This document shows, one piece after another, positions 8,229-16,523 of a stretch of DNA of 49,866 nucleotides. The translations under genes and the position numbers were made by a program. Below the pieces are notes generated by a model. The model had not been told where the DNA came from. It searched no databases and saw nothing but the letters and a program-made list of their open reading frames with translations. Within the stretch, counting starts at the first letter, position 1; each line of letters opens with the position of its first letter. The DNA lies in NCBI GenBank assembly GCA_016280975.1, contig JAEEHU010000021.1, positions 1 to 49,866 on the forward strand, in the 5' to 3' direction. Source of the stretch: Acholeplasmatales bacterium (GTDB lineage: Bacteria; Bacillota_I; Bacilli_A; Acholeplasmatales; Anaeroplasmataceae).

Positions 8229-9158
8229 CTATTTTTTAACAAATAATGAATTAAATATTGCAGGAACCTTTGCACTAATTTTAATTGATTCATTAGTATT
8301 AGGATCTCTAAATTCTAAGAATGATGCATGAAGGCCTAATCTTTTGATAGGATTCTTTGTTGATTGATATTTATCATCACCAACAATTGGATGACCTAAA
8401 TCCTTCATATGACATCTAATTTGATTCTTTCTTCCTGTATCAATTAATACTCTTAATAGTGAATATTCACTGGCCTCTTTTATAACCTCATAGTGAGTTA
8501 TTGCAAGCTCACCTGATGGATCATTAGTTGAATACATTAAATTATATTCATTAGATTTTAAATATGATTTAATAGTGTCACTCTTTTTAGGCATATGACC
8601 TTCTACTATCGCGTAGTATTCACGCTTAATTACATAGTCATTCCAATTTAATCTTAGAATAGATTGAGTCTTTGGGTTTTTAGTAAATACTAATACTCCA
8701 CTTGTCTCCTTATCTATTCTATGAATAGTAAATGGACGATAGTTCTTACTAATTGAAGCCATATAATCAGACAAAAGTGAATATGCAGATAAAGTTTCCT
8801 TATCTGATTCTACTGCAAGTAGTGAATTTGGCTTATCTATTGCGATATAGTTTTCATCTTCATAAATAATATCAATTCTTGGAATAAATTCCTTCTTCTT
8901 TGCCTTTGGCTTAGCTTCCATATTTCTTACTGGATTTTTAGCTATTTTAATTTCATCTTCCTTAGCAATTGGATAATTAAATTGAGTAACAACAACTCCA
9001 TTTACTAATATTTGATGATTCTTAAGAAGGTTTTTAACATTATTTCTTGATTGATCCATCGAATTAAGAAGGAAGTCTAATAATTCACCACTTCTTTTTA
9101 CCTTCATTATTTTTGTATATATAATTGTTTCTTTTTTATCCTTGTTATTATTCTTCAT
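8229..9158 (-). CDS. RluA-family 23S rRNA/tRNA pseudouridine synthase
   Basis: A 309-residue enzyme that isomerises uridine to pseudouridine in RNA. The N-terminal part is an S4 RNA-binding domain (SGELLDFLLNSM...VKNLLKNHQILVNG, about 20-80). The catalytic domain starts at IDIIYEDENYIAIDKP, and HRIDKETSGVLVF contains the catalytic Asp of the HRxDxxTSG motif. RKNQIRCHMKDLGHPIVGDDKY is the typical C-terminal motif. It belongs to the RluA/RluC/RluD superfamily; target site uncertain. The second of two tandem ATG codons is taken as start. The gene overlaps the end of glpK by 11 bases. Confidence 0.9.
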   Translation of the reverse strand: MKNNNKDKKETIIYTKIMKVKRSGELLDFLLNSMDQSRNNVKNLLKNHQILVNGVVVTQFNYPIAKEDEIKIAKNPVRNMEAKPKAKKKEFIPRIDIIYEDENYIAIDKPNSLLAVESDKETLSAYSLLSDYMASISKNYRPFTIHRIDKETSGVLVFTKNPKTQSILRLNWNDYVIKREYYAIVEGHMPKKSDTIKSYLKSNEYNLMYSTNDPSGELAITHYEVIKEASEYSLLRVLIDTGRKNQIRCHMKDLGHPIVGDDKYQSTKNPIKRLGLHASFLEFRDPNTNESIKISAKVPAIFNSLFVKK

Positions 9159-10626
9159 CATATTCCATCACAAGCCTACATGCTTTCTTCCATTTATCAT
9201 AGGATACACTATAATTAGTATCCTTTGGTTTATATAATTTAGTTCTCTTATATCTTTCTTTAATTTCCTCAAATGATTTAACAATACCCTTATTTAAAGA
9301 AACTAAATAACAAATACCCAAGCTTGTTGCCTCACTTGTAGAGATAGCACTAATATTTGTTTTAGTAATATCTGATTCTGCCTGCATCAAGATTGAATTA
9401 GTTGATGCACCACCATCAACAGATATTAAATCAACATCTATTTTAGTATCATCCTTCATAGAAAGTAATACATCATAATTTAAATATGCAACACCAAGTA
9501 TTGTTGCGAAGGCTATATCGTGCTTACTTGTACCTCTAGTCATACCTAAAATAGCACCCTTAGCCTCACTTGACCAATAAGGAGCTCCAAGTCCAGTTAG
9601 AGATGGTACAAATATTACACCATTTGAATCAGTTGGCATAAAATTCTCATCATCAAATGATTTAACTATCTCAAGGTTATCTCTAATATATTTAAATGCA
9701 GCTCCTGCACAAAATACACTACCCTCTAAGGCATAGGCAACAGTATCACCTATTTTATAGGCAACTGTTGTTAATAGTCCATTATTACTCTTATGTGGAG
9801 TTCTACCAGTATTAAGTAACATAAATGAACCAGTTCCATATGTTATTTTTAAATCACCCTCATATAAACAAGTATGACCAATTAATGATGCCTGTTGATC
9901 TCCTGCAATAGCACAGATTTCAAAATCACCATATTTTTTAATTCTTTCTTCTGTAATCATACCAATAGTTTCATTTGATGAAACAAGCGCTGGAAGTATT
10001 GATTCTGATACTCCAAATATATCAAGTAATTCCTTATCCCAGCTAAGTGTATGAATATTAAATAGCAATGTTCTTGATGCATTTGTATAATCAGTAACAT
10101 GCTTACCAGTTAATCTATATATTAGCCATGAATCAATAGTACCAAATGAAAGATTTCCCTGATCCATTAATTCTTTAGCGCCACTTACGTTATCTAAAAT
10201 CCATTTAATTTTAGACGCACTAAAATAAGGATTAATAATTAATCCAGTTTTTTCATTAATTACCTTTTCATATCCCTTATTCTTTAAATCTGTACAAATA
10301 GAATCAGATTGAACTGATTGCCAGCATATAGCATTATAAATAGGCTTACCTGTTGTTTTATCCCAAAGTACTGTTGTTTCTCTTTGGTTAGTAACACCAC
10401 AGCCTACTATATCCTTTAAATCAATATTAACTTCCTTTAATGCTTGATGCATTAATTTAACAACATCCTCATAAATAATATCAGCGTCAAATTCAACGTA
10501 TCCTGGCTTAGGATAGATTTGAGCTAATTCCTTTTGTGCTTTAAAAATAGAATTACCTCTTCTATCATAAATTATTACTCTTGATGATGTAGTTCCTTGA
10601 TCGATAACTAGTATGTATTTACTCAT
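9148..10626 (-). CDS. glpK: Glycerol kinase
   Basis: A 492-residue FGGY-family kinase that phosphorylates glycerol to sn-glycerol 3-phosphate. The N-terminal phosphate-binding motif DQGTTSSR (9-16) is intact, with TNQRETT, GTIDSWLIYRLTG and the FGGY signature region around YGTGSFMLLNTG, and the C-terminal DGGAS motif. Length is normal for the family (about 500). No glpF or glpD lies next to it, so glycerol uptake and oxidation genes must be elsewhere, or the product feeds lipid synthesis. It heads an operon with the RluA-type enzyme (11-base overlap) and the 145-residue protein; the ribosome site is CAGGTGATATT. Confidence 0.96.
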   Translation of the reverse strand: MSKYILVIDQGTTSSRVIIYDRRGNSIFKAQKELAQIYPKPGYVEFDADIIYEDVVKLMHQALKEVNIDLKDIVGCGVTNQRETTVLWDKTTGKPIYNAICWQSVQSDSICTDLKNKGYEKVINEKTGLIINPYFSASKIKWILDNVSGAKELMDQGNLSFGTIDSWLIYRLTGKHVTDYTNASRTLLFNIHTLSWDKELLDIFGVSESILPALVSSNETIGMITEERIKKYGDFEICAIAGDQQASLIGHTCLYEGDLKITYGTGSFMLLNTGRTPHKSNNGLLTTVAYKIGDTVAYALEGSVFCAGAAFKYIRDNLEIVKSFDDENFMPTDSNGVIFVPSLTGLGAPYWSSEAKGAILGMTRGTSKHDIAFATILGVAYLNYDVLLSMKDDTKIDVDLISVDGGASTNSILMQAESDITKTNISAISTSEATSLGICYLVSLNKGIVKSFEEIKERYKRTKLYKPKDTNYSVSYDKWKKACRLVMEYDEE

Positions 10627-10642
10627 AATATCACCTGATTTT

Positions 10643-10648
10643 ATTATA
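10643..10648 (-). promoter_or_regulatory. Probable -10 box of the glpK operon
   Basis: TATAAT on the minus strand, 16 bases before the start codon. The expected -35 position falls in the T-run of the flavin reductase terminator and is not consensus. No catabolite-repression element is obvious. Confidence 0.45.
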
Positions 10649-10661
10649 ACCTATTAAGCAA

Positions 10662-10686
10662 ATTAAAAAAACTCATAAATGAGTTT
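10662..10686 (-). terminator. Terminator of the flavin reductase gene
   Basis: A perfect 7-bp stem AAACTCA/TGAGTTT (10669-10675 with 10680-10686) with a 4-base loop, followed by TTTTTT on the minus strand. Confidence 0.88.
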
Positions 10687-10688
10687 AA

Positions 10689-11249
10689 TTAATTCTTTTT
10701 CTTAACGCTATATCCAAATTTACCAACATATTCTCCTAAGCTATAATACTCACCATGAGAATATGTAATTAAATTAGCATCCTCTAATTTTAATCTATTG
10801 TTTTTATCAATTAATGACTTATCAACTGATACATTTACTATATCAGCTAAGAACATATCATGACTTCCAAGAGGTATTATATCTCTTAGCTTACATTCTA
10901 AATTAACCGGAGACTCTAATATTCTTGGAGCCTTAACATAAAGTGATTCTTCCTTAGTTAATTTAAGATGCTCAAATTTATCTACATCTTTTCCACTTTT
11001 AACTCCGGCATAATCACATTTAAAGGCTAAGTCCTTTGTTACTAGGTTAACAACAAATTCCTTATTCTTTAAAATCATGTCATAGCTATATCTTGATTTT
11101 CTTAGTGATATATATAATATAGGTGGGTTAGTACAAACATTTCCACACCAAGCTACAGTCACTATATTTGAATTTTCCATATCTCCACATGATACCATAA
11201 CAACAGGTAGTGGATTGAGCATATTTCCGCCCTTCCAGTTTTCCTTCAT
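10689..11249 (-). CDS. Flavin reductase/flavoredoxin family protein (FMN-binding split barrel)
   Basis: A 186-residue flavoprotein of the FMN-binding split-barrel type. The features are PLPVVMVSCGD, then NIVTVAWCGNVCTNPPILYISLRKSRYSYDMI, FVVNLVTKDLAFKCDYAGVKSGKDVDKF, SPVNLECKL and GEYYSLGEYVGKFGYSV at the end. Such proteins bind FMN and act as NAD(P)H-flavin reductases or flavoredoxins. The ATG at 11249 is chosen because AGGAGG lies 5 bases before it; a longer frame upstream has no ribosome site. It is transcribed divergently from a TetR gene, and its -10 lies inside the shared palindrome, so it is probably repressed by that regulator. Confidence 0.88.
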   Translation of the reverse strand: MKENWKGGNMLNPLPVVMVSCGDMENSNIVTVAWCGNVCTNPPILYISLRKSRYSYDMILKNKEFVVNLVTKDLAFKCDYAGVKSGKDVDKFEHLKLTKEESLYVKAPRILESPVNLECKLRDIIPLGSHDMFLADIVNVSVDKSLIDKNNRLKLEDANLITYSHGEYYSLGEYVGKFGYSVKKKN

Positions 11250-11261
11250 ATGTCCTCCTAC

Positions 11262-11290
11262 TTGACAAAAATGAAACACAATGCTATCAT
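11262..11290 (+). promoter_or_regulatory. Promoter of the tetR-type gene
   Basis: TTGACA (11262-11267), exactly 17 bases, TATCAT (11285-11290). The start would be near 11297, inside the 18-base palindrome. Confidence 0.8.
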
Positions 11291-11291
11291 T

Positions 11292-11309
11292 ATGTTACAA
11301 TTGTAACAT
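11292..11309. promoter_or_regulatory. 18-bp palindromic operator, probable TetR-family site
   Basis: ATGTTACAATTGTAACAT is a perfect palindrome with its centre between 11300 and 11301. It covers the presumed start of the regulator transcript and the -10 of the flavin reductase, so one bound dimer could block both. Confidence 0.85.
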
Positions 11310-11328
11310 TAAATTGTAGTTTTATCAA
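11300..11328 (-). promoter_or_regulatory. Promoter of the flavin reductase gene
   Basis: Minus strand TTGATA (11323-11328), exactly 17 bases, TACAAT (11300-11305). The -10 is wholly inside the palindromic operator, and the start would be near 11293. Confidence 0.75.
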
Positions 11329-11343
11329 CCATAGGAGGTCTCT

Positions 11344-11862
11344 ATGAAAAACGAATCATTCGCTAAAACGTGTCTTCAAGAAGCTTTTGTAAAATTGCTT
11401 TCTGAATACCCATTTGATGAAATAACAATCACTGATATTTCTTTAAAAGCTGGTGTTTCAAGAACAACGTTTTATAGACTATATACCTCTAAAGAAGATT
11501 TATTAAAGGAAATCAAAATCAATACTTTAAAGAATACATACGCTACAGTAAAGACTATCTCTTCTGGTGATATAAATAAAGGCTATGTTGAGTTTTATAA
11601 AAAAGTATATGACTGCAGAAACGATATTAAGGTTTATGCAAAGGCTCAAATACTAAACTATAATAACTTTGTTGATAATAATCTAATTGACAATATACAT
11701 ATTGAGCTTGGCTTTAAAGACGAATTTGAAAAAGCAGCATATCTTGGAGCACTTGGTGCACTAGCTGCAAGATGGATCAGAAACGACTTTAAAGAAACTC
11801 CTGAGGAAATGGCACAAATAACAATTAGAACAATTAAATTAAAAGCAAATGACCATGAATAA
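11344..11862 (+). CDS. TetR/AcrR family transcriptional regulator
   Basis: A 172-residue regulator and the only plus-strand gene seen. The N-terminal helix-turn-helix is typical: FDEITITDISLKAGVSRTTFYRLYTSKEDLL (about 23-54). The C-terminal ligand domain (about 60-170) is variable, and the ligand cannot be inferred. GGAGGT lies 7 bases before the ATG. It probably represses itself and the divergent flavin reductase through the palindrome at 11292-11309. A terminator forms across its own stop codon. Confidence 0.92.
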   Translation: MKNESFAKTCLQEAFVKLLSEYPFDEITITDISLKAGVSRTTFYRLYTSKEDLLKEIKINTLKNTYATVKTISSGDINKGYVEFYKKVYDCRNDIKVYAKAQILNYNNFVDNNLIDNIHIELGFKDEFEKAAYLGALGALAARWIRNDFKETPEEMAQITIRTIKLKANDHE

Positions 11863-11878
11863 TTTCATGGTCTTTTTT
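11851..11878 (+). terminator. Terminator of the tetR-type gene
   Basis: A perfect 9-bp stem GACCATGAA/TTCATGGTC (11851-11859 with 11864-11872) has the TAA stop codon in its 4-base loop and is followed by TTTTTT. It faces the convergent ZIP gene and may slow transcription from that side too, though the minus-strand tail is less T-rich. Confidence 0.9.
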
Positions 11879-11879
11879 A

Positions 11880-12671
11880 TTATCCTAATGTGATATCTAG
11901 TACCATCATTAATATAAATCCAATTGCAAGTGATACAGTAACCCAGTTAGTATGCTCACCTGATTGAGCTTCTGGGATTAATTCTTCTACTATTACATAA
12001 ACCATCGCTCCAGCAGCAAATGATAATATGTATGGTAATATTGGTGTAACAAATGTTATTAATAATATTGCAAGACCACCAAATATTGGTTCAACAACTC
12101 CAGATAGACTTCCTAGTAGGAAGGCTTTTTTCTTTGTTGTTCCATTAGCGGCAAGTGGCATTGAAATAATAGCGCCCTCTGGGAAGTTTTGAATCGCAAT
12201 ACCAATCGCAAGAGTTAAAGCACCCATAACAGTTATAACTGTACTACCATAAATACATCCTGCAAGAACAACTCCTACAGCCATACCCTCAGGAATATTA
12301 TGAAGTGTAACTGCTAAAACTAGCATTGTGTTTTTCTTCATTCTTCCAGTTTTAATACCCTCAGGTACTTCTGTATCCTTATGTAAATGTGGAATTATAC
12401 TATCTAAAAGTAATAAGAATCCTATACCAAGTAAGAATCCAACCGCAGCTGGAACCCATGCAAAATTACCCATATCACCACTCATATTAATTGATGGTAA
12501 TATAAGTGACCAGATAGACGCGGCAAGCATAACTCCGGCAGCGAATCCATTTAATATTTTTTCTAGCTTCTTATTCATTTCCTTTCTCATAAAGAATACT
12601 AAGCTTGAGCCTAGTACTGTACCTAAAAAAGGAACTAATAATACTATTGTCACAACAAGTGGTTGATCCAT
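11880..12671 (-). CDS. ZIP family metal transporter
   Basis: A 263-residue membrane protein with eight likely helices. The paired metal-site helices are intact: LHNIPEGMAVGVVLAG (about 122-137) and IQNFPEGAIISMPLAA (about 160-175), the HN.PEG and NFPEG motifs of ZupT/GufA-type ZIP proteins. A His-containing loop (SIIPHLHKDTE, about 87-97) precedes them. It should import zinc, manganese or iron(II). A promoter and a 16-base inverted repeat precede it, suggesting repression by a metal-sensing regulator. It is convergent with the TetR gene. Confidence 0.93.
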   Translation of the reverse strand: MDQPLVVTIVLLVPFLGTVLGSSLVFFMRKEMNKKLEKILNGFAAGVMLAASIWSLILPSINMSGDMGNFAWVPAAVGFLLGIGFLLLLDSIIPHLHKDTEVPEGIKTGRMKKNTMLVLAVTLHNIPEGMAVGVVLAGCIYGSTVITVMGALTLAIGIAIQNFPEGAIISMPLAANGTTKKKAFLLGSLSGVVEPIFGGLAILLITFVTPILPYILSFAAGAMVYVIVEELIPEAQSGEHTNWVTVSLAIGFILMMVLDITLG

Positions 12672-12688
12672 TTTAATCTCTCCTAATT

Positions 12689-12704
12689 GTTAGGTAAACC
12701 TAAC
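12689..12704. promoter_or_regulatory. Inverted repeat upstream of the ZIP gene, possible DtxR/MntR-like operator
   Basis: GTTAGGTAAACCTAAC has two 7-base arms around AA. It begins right at the presumed transcript start, next to the -10. The TTAGG...CCTAA arms resemble DtxR-family boxes (DtxR, IdeR, SirR); this assignment is inference. It differs clearly from the repeat in front of the Fur operon in this window. Confidence 0.65.
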
Positions 12705-12711
12705 GAATTAT

Positions 12712-12741
12712 ATTATACATAATATTAGTTTTATTATTCAA
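12712..12741 (-). promoter_or_regulatory. Promoter of the ZIP gene
   Basis: Minus strand TTGAAT (12736-12741), 18-base spacer, TATAAT (12712-12717). A second TATAAT overlaps it at 12707-12712 but has no well-placed -35. Confidence 0.6.
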
Positions 12742-12749
12742 CAATAAAA

Positions 12750-12776
12750 AGAAAAAAGCCTACAAAATTGTAGACT
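12750..12776 (-). terminator. Terminator of pcrA
   Basis: A 9-bp stem with one G-U pair (12757-12765 with 12768-12776) abuts the pcrA stop codon and is followed by TTTTTT on the minus strand. Confidence 0.9.
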
Positions 12777-14897
12777 TTATAGCTTTCTTATTGCTGGATG
12801 TGATGCCTTTAAGGTTTTAATACCAAATTTAGCAGAGAATGCCACCTTAATAACATCACCCTCTTGACTTACAACAACACCATCACCAAATAGCTTATGA
12901 TTAATCTTATCACCAAGTGTAATATCAGATGTTACCTTTTCTTCCTTCTTTGTTTCTAGTTTAACTTGAGGCTTTGTAAACTCTGTCTTAATATTATATG
13001 GATTAAAGATATCAAGAAGTGGTCTTTTCATTTCTTTAATGAATCTTGATTCAGAAAAATAATCCATCGAACCAAACTTAACTCTTGATTCAGATGAAGA
13101 TAGGAATAGATGATTTTTACTTCTTGTTATACCAACATAACAAATTCTTCTTTCCTCTTCCATTTCTGCATCACTTACAATCATATCAGATGGGAAAATA
13201 CCTTCATTCATTGCGTACATAAATACTGTATCAAATTCAAGACCCTTTACCTGATGATATGTTGATAATCTTACTGAATCATTATTATCAGTATCATTCT
13301 TATCAGTTCTAAGTGTTAAATCAGCTAAGAGTGCCTCTAATAGCTTTTTCTTAGTTTCCTCTTCGTAATAATCCTCAGCTTCAAGTAATACTGATTTGAA
13401 TTCTTGAATGTTATCCATTCTATCATTAAAGATATCAGGATCCTCTTCTTTTTTCATTTCTTCCTTATAGCCAGTTTCCTTAAGGATTATATCAATTAAG
13501 TCAGGTAATCTAACATTTTCAATTTGATTATAAATTGTATCTATAGTCTTCTTAAATTCAACTAAATTTATAGCACCCTGTGATTTAGATTCATAGAAAT
13601 CAATCGCATCATAAAGTGATAAATTCATTCTTTCAGCAACAGCTGCAAGCTTTTCTAAAGTTGCACCACCTATTTTTCTTTTAGGCTCATTTATAATTCT
13701 TTTAAAAGAAAAATCTTGGTTATGATTAATAATTATTTGTAAGTAAGCAATCATATCTTTAATTTCTTTTCTAGAAAAGAAAGATAAGCCTCCATAAATC
13801 TTATATGGAATCTTTGCCTTAATAAATGCATCTTCAAGCTCTCTTGATAAATAGTTGGCTCTATATAAAACTGCTATTTCCTTATAAGGAACTCCTGATA
13901 TGTTAATCTTTTTAATATTATCAACAATAAATGCAATTTCTTCTGCGGTTCTTTTAGCTGGATAATAAAGTGGCTTTTTACCACTTTTATTATTTGACTC
14001 TAAGACCTTTTTAATTTGATTTGGATTATGAGTAATACAATCATTAGCTAGGTTTAATATTTCAGTTGTAGAACGATAATTCTTTTCAAGTAATATTAGC
14101 TTATGCTCCAAAAAGTCATTTTTGAATCTTCTAATATTCTCAATCTTAGCACCTCTAAATGAGTAAATAGATTGAAAGTCATCACCAACTATAAATATAT
14201 TATGATGTCTAGTTGATAGCATAAATACTAAATTATACTGTGGAGTATTAGTATCCTGAAACTCATCAACTAATATATACTGAAATTTTTCCTGATAACG
14301 CTCTAATACATTTGGATTTTTCTTAAATAATTCAATTGTTTTTAGAATTAAATCATCAAAATCAAATAGATTATTCTTAACTAAATAATCACTATATTTT
14401 TTATTTACCTCATTAAAGGTATCCTTATTTCTCTCCTCAAAGAAATTAAACTTAATATCGTTTTTATATTTAGATATTAATTTAGACATTTCCTTAGGTC
14501 TAAAATCTAATTCTGTATCATCCTTAATTTCCTTTAGGATTTTAAGCTGATCATCATCATCGATAATTTGAAAGCCTCTTCTATAGCCCTCTAAATTATC
14601 AATTTCATCTCTTAATACACGTGCACAAAATGAGTGGAATGTTGAAATCCACATCCACTTTGTGTCCATATCTAAATTCTTAGCAATACGCTCTTTCATT
14701 TCATTTGCTGCCTTATTAGTAAATGTAACAGCAAGTATATTATAAGGATTTACTCCTAACTCCTTTATTAAGTAAGAAATTCTTGTAGTTAATACCTTAG
14801 TTTTACCAGAGCCCGCTCCGGCCATAACCATGATTGGACCTTCGGTATTAATTACAGCTTCCTTTTGTCTTTCATTAAGTCCATCAAGTAAATTCAT
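12777..14897 (-). CDS. pcrA: UvrD/PcrA-type superfamily 1 DNA helicase
   Basis: A 706-residue 3'-5' DNA helicase used in repair, plasmid replication and removal of RecA. All SF1A motifs are seen: Walker A MAGAGSGKTKVL (about 26-37), TFTNKAANEMKERI, VDEFQDTNTPQ (motif II), GDDFQSIYSFRGA (motif III), NYRST (IV), STYHQVKGLEFDTVF (V) and EERRICYVGITRS (VI). The C-terminal Tudor-like domain (GDKINHKLFGDGVVV to the end) contacts RNA polymerase in PcrA. Length is normal. It follows the ABC-F gene by 2 bases, with GGTGAC as ribosome site, and ends the long translation-gene run. Confidence 0.96.
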   Translation of the reverse strand: MNLLDGLNERQKEAVINTEGPIMVMAGAGSGKTKVLTTRISYLIKELGVNPYNILAVTFTNKAANEMKERIAKNLDMDTKWMWISTFHSFCARVLRDEIDNLEGYRRGFQIIDDDDQLKILKEIKDDTELDFRPKEMSKLISKYKNDIKFNFFEERNKDTFNEVNKKYSDYLVKNNLFDFDDLILKTIELFKKNPNVLERYQEKFQYILVDEFQDTNTPQYNLVFMLSTRHHNIFIVGDDFQSIYSFRGAKIENIRRFKNDFLEHKLILLEKNYRSTTEILNLANDCITHNPNQIKKVLESNNKSGKKPLYYPAKRTAEEIAFIVDNIKKINISGVPYKEIAVLYRANYLSRELEDAFIKAKIPYKIYGGLSFFSRKEIKDMIAYLQIIINHNQDFSFKRIINEPKRKIGGATLEKLAAVAERMNLSLYDAIDFYESKSQGAINLVEFKKTIDTIYNQIENVRLPDLIDIILKETGYKEEMKKEEDPDIFNDRMDNIQEFKSVLLEAEDYYEEETKKKLLEALLADLTLRTDKNDTDNNDSVRLSTYHQVKGLEFDTVFMYAMNEGIFPSDMIVSDAEMEEERRICYVGITRSKNHLFLSSSESRVKFGSMDYFSESRFIKEMKRPLLDIFNPYNIKTEFTKPQVKLETKKEEKVTSDITLGDKINHKLFGDGVVVSQEGDVIKVAFSAKFGIKTLKASHPAIRKL

Positions 14898-14899
14898 AA

Positions 14900-16471
14900 T
14901 TAGTCACCTAAGAATTCTTCATAAGTAGTAACTCTATCAGTTATAGAACCATCCTTATTAAATGAAATAATTCTATTGGCAACAGTCTCCAAAAGTTCAG
15001 CATCGTGTGATGAGAATAGGATATTTCCCTTATAGTTTGTCATACCTTCATTTAATGCTGTAATAGATTCCAAGTCTAAGTGGTTAGTTGGATCTTCTAA
15101 TACTAAAATATTTGGAGATTCAAGCATTAGCTTTGCAAACATACATCTAACCTTCTCACCACCAGATAGAACGTTACACTTCTTTAGAGATTCCTCACCA
15201 CTAAATAGCATTCTGCCTAACCAGCCACGAATGAATGTTTCTGTTTGATCTTCCTTTGAATATTGTCTTAACCAATCAACTAAAGAAAGCTCACTACTAA
15301 AATATTCCTTATTATCTTGCATTAGGTAACCAACACTTGTTGTAATACCCCACTTAAATTTACCAGTAAAGTCAGTATCCTTACCAGATAGGATATTAAA
15401 TAATGCAGTAATTTGAACTGATGATTCAGCTAAGAATGCAATCTTATCATTTTTATTAATTGTAAATGATAAATTTTCAAATACACCAGGCTTAGTTAAT
15501 TTCTCAACAGTTAGAATATCATTTCCAACCTCTCTATTTGGCTTAAAGCCAATATATGGATATCTTCTTGATGATGGCTCAATTGTAGAAACATCAATCT
15601 TTTCTAGTAACTTCTTTCTACTTGTTGCTTGACGAGATTTAGACTTATTAGCACTAAATCTTGCAATGAATTCTTGTAATTCCTTAATCTTATCTTGGGC
15701 CTTCTTATTTTGGTCCTTAGCTTGCTTTAATGCAAGTTGGCTTGATTCATACCAGAATTCATAGTTACCAACATATAATTTAATTTTTCCGTAGTCAACA
15801 TCACAAATATGAGTACATACGTTATTTAAGAAATGTCTATCATGAGATACTATTAAAACAGTGTTTTCGAAATTTAATAAGAAATTTTCAAGCCATCTAG
15901 TAGACTTATAATCTAGGTTATTAGTAGGCTCATCTAAAAGTAGGATGTCAGGGTTTCCAAATAATGCTTGAGCAAGTAATACCTTAATCTTAATCTTAGC
16001 ATCTAGATCACTCATTAGCATATAATAGCATTCACTATCTACACCTAAGCCTGCAAGTAAGCTTTCAGCGTCAGATTCAGCCTCCCAGCCACCAAGCTCT
16101 TGGAATTCACCTTCAAGCTCTGCTGCTCTTACACCATCTTCATCTGTAAAGTCAGCTTTCTCGTATAATCTATCCTTTTCATCTCTTATTTCAATTAATC
16201 TTTTATGTCCCAATAAAACTGTTTCAATTGCAGTTTTATCATTAAATGCATTTTGATCCTGCTTTAATGTAGACATTCTTTCATTCTTATCGATGATAAC
16301 CTCACCAGTAGTTGATTCAATCTCACCTGATAAGCACTTTAAGAATGTAGATTTACCAGCACCATTAGCACCGATAATTCCGTAACAATTACCCTTTGTA
16401 AATGTTAAATCAACATGCTCAAATAATTTTCTTGAGCCATATTGAATTCCTAAATTAACTGTTTTTAACAT
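14900..16471 (-). CDS. ABC-F family ATPase, YbiT/YkpA-like
   Basis: A 523-residue soluble protein with two ATP-binding cassettes and no membrane part. The first Walker A is IGANGAGKSTFL (about 36-47) and its Walker B region is DILLLDEPTNNLD. The second half has an altered P-loop (AESSVQITALF) but a clear LSGGEKVR signature and ILVLEDPTNHLD. The inter-domain linker LQEFIARFSANKSKSRQATSRKKLLEKI is typical of the YbiT/YkpA branch, which acts on the ribosome E site. The ATG at 16471 is chosen because GGAGGT lies 7 bases before it; the longer frame would place that site inside the gene. It lies between glnS and pcrA. Confidence 0.9.
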   Translation of the reverse strand: MLKTVNLGIQYGSRKLFEHVDLTFTKGNCYGIIGANGAGKSTFLKCLSGEIESTTGEVIIDKNERMSTLKQDQNAFNDKTAIETVLLGHKRLIEIRDEKDRLYEKADFTDEDGVRAAELEGEFQELGGWEAESDAESLLAGLGVDSECYYMLMSDLDAKIKIKVLLAQALFGNPDILLLDEPTNNLDYKSTRWLENFLLNFENTVLIVSHDRHFLNNVCTHICDVDYGKIKLYVGNYEFWYESSQLALKQAKDQNKKAQDKIKELQEFIARFSANKSKSRQATSRKKLLEKIDVSTIEPSSRRYPYIGFKPNREVGNDILTVEKLTKPGVFENLSFTINKNDKIAFLAESSVQITALFNILSGKDTDFTGKFKWGITTSVGYLMQDNKEYFSSELSLVDWLRQYSKEDQTETFIRGWLGRMLFSGEESLKKCNVLSGGEKVRCMFAKLMLESPNILVLEDPTNHLDLESITALNEGMTNYKGNILFSSHDAELLETVANRIISFNKDGSITDRVTTYEEFLGD

Positions 16472-16494
16472 TAATAATACCTCCATAGTTTATA

Positions 16495-16516
16495 AAAGGC
16501 TCCAAAAGGAGTCTTT
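16495..16516 (-). terminator. Imperfect hairpin after glnS
   Basis: Arms 16495-16503 and 16508-16516 pair with one A-C mismatch on the transcribed strand and are followed by TTTTAT. It is probably a leaky terminator that allows readthrough into the ABC-F gene. Confidence 0.4.
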
Positions 16517-16523
16517 TACTTTA

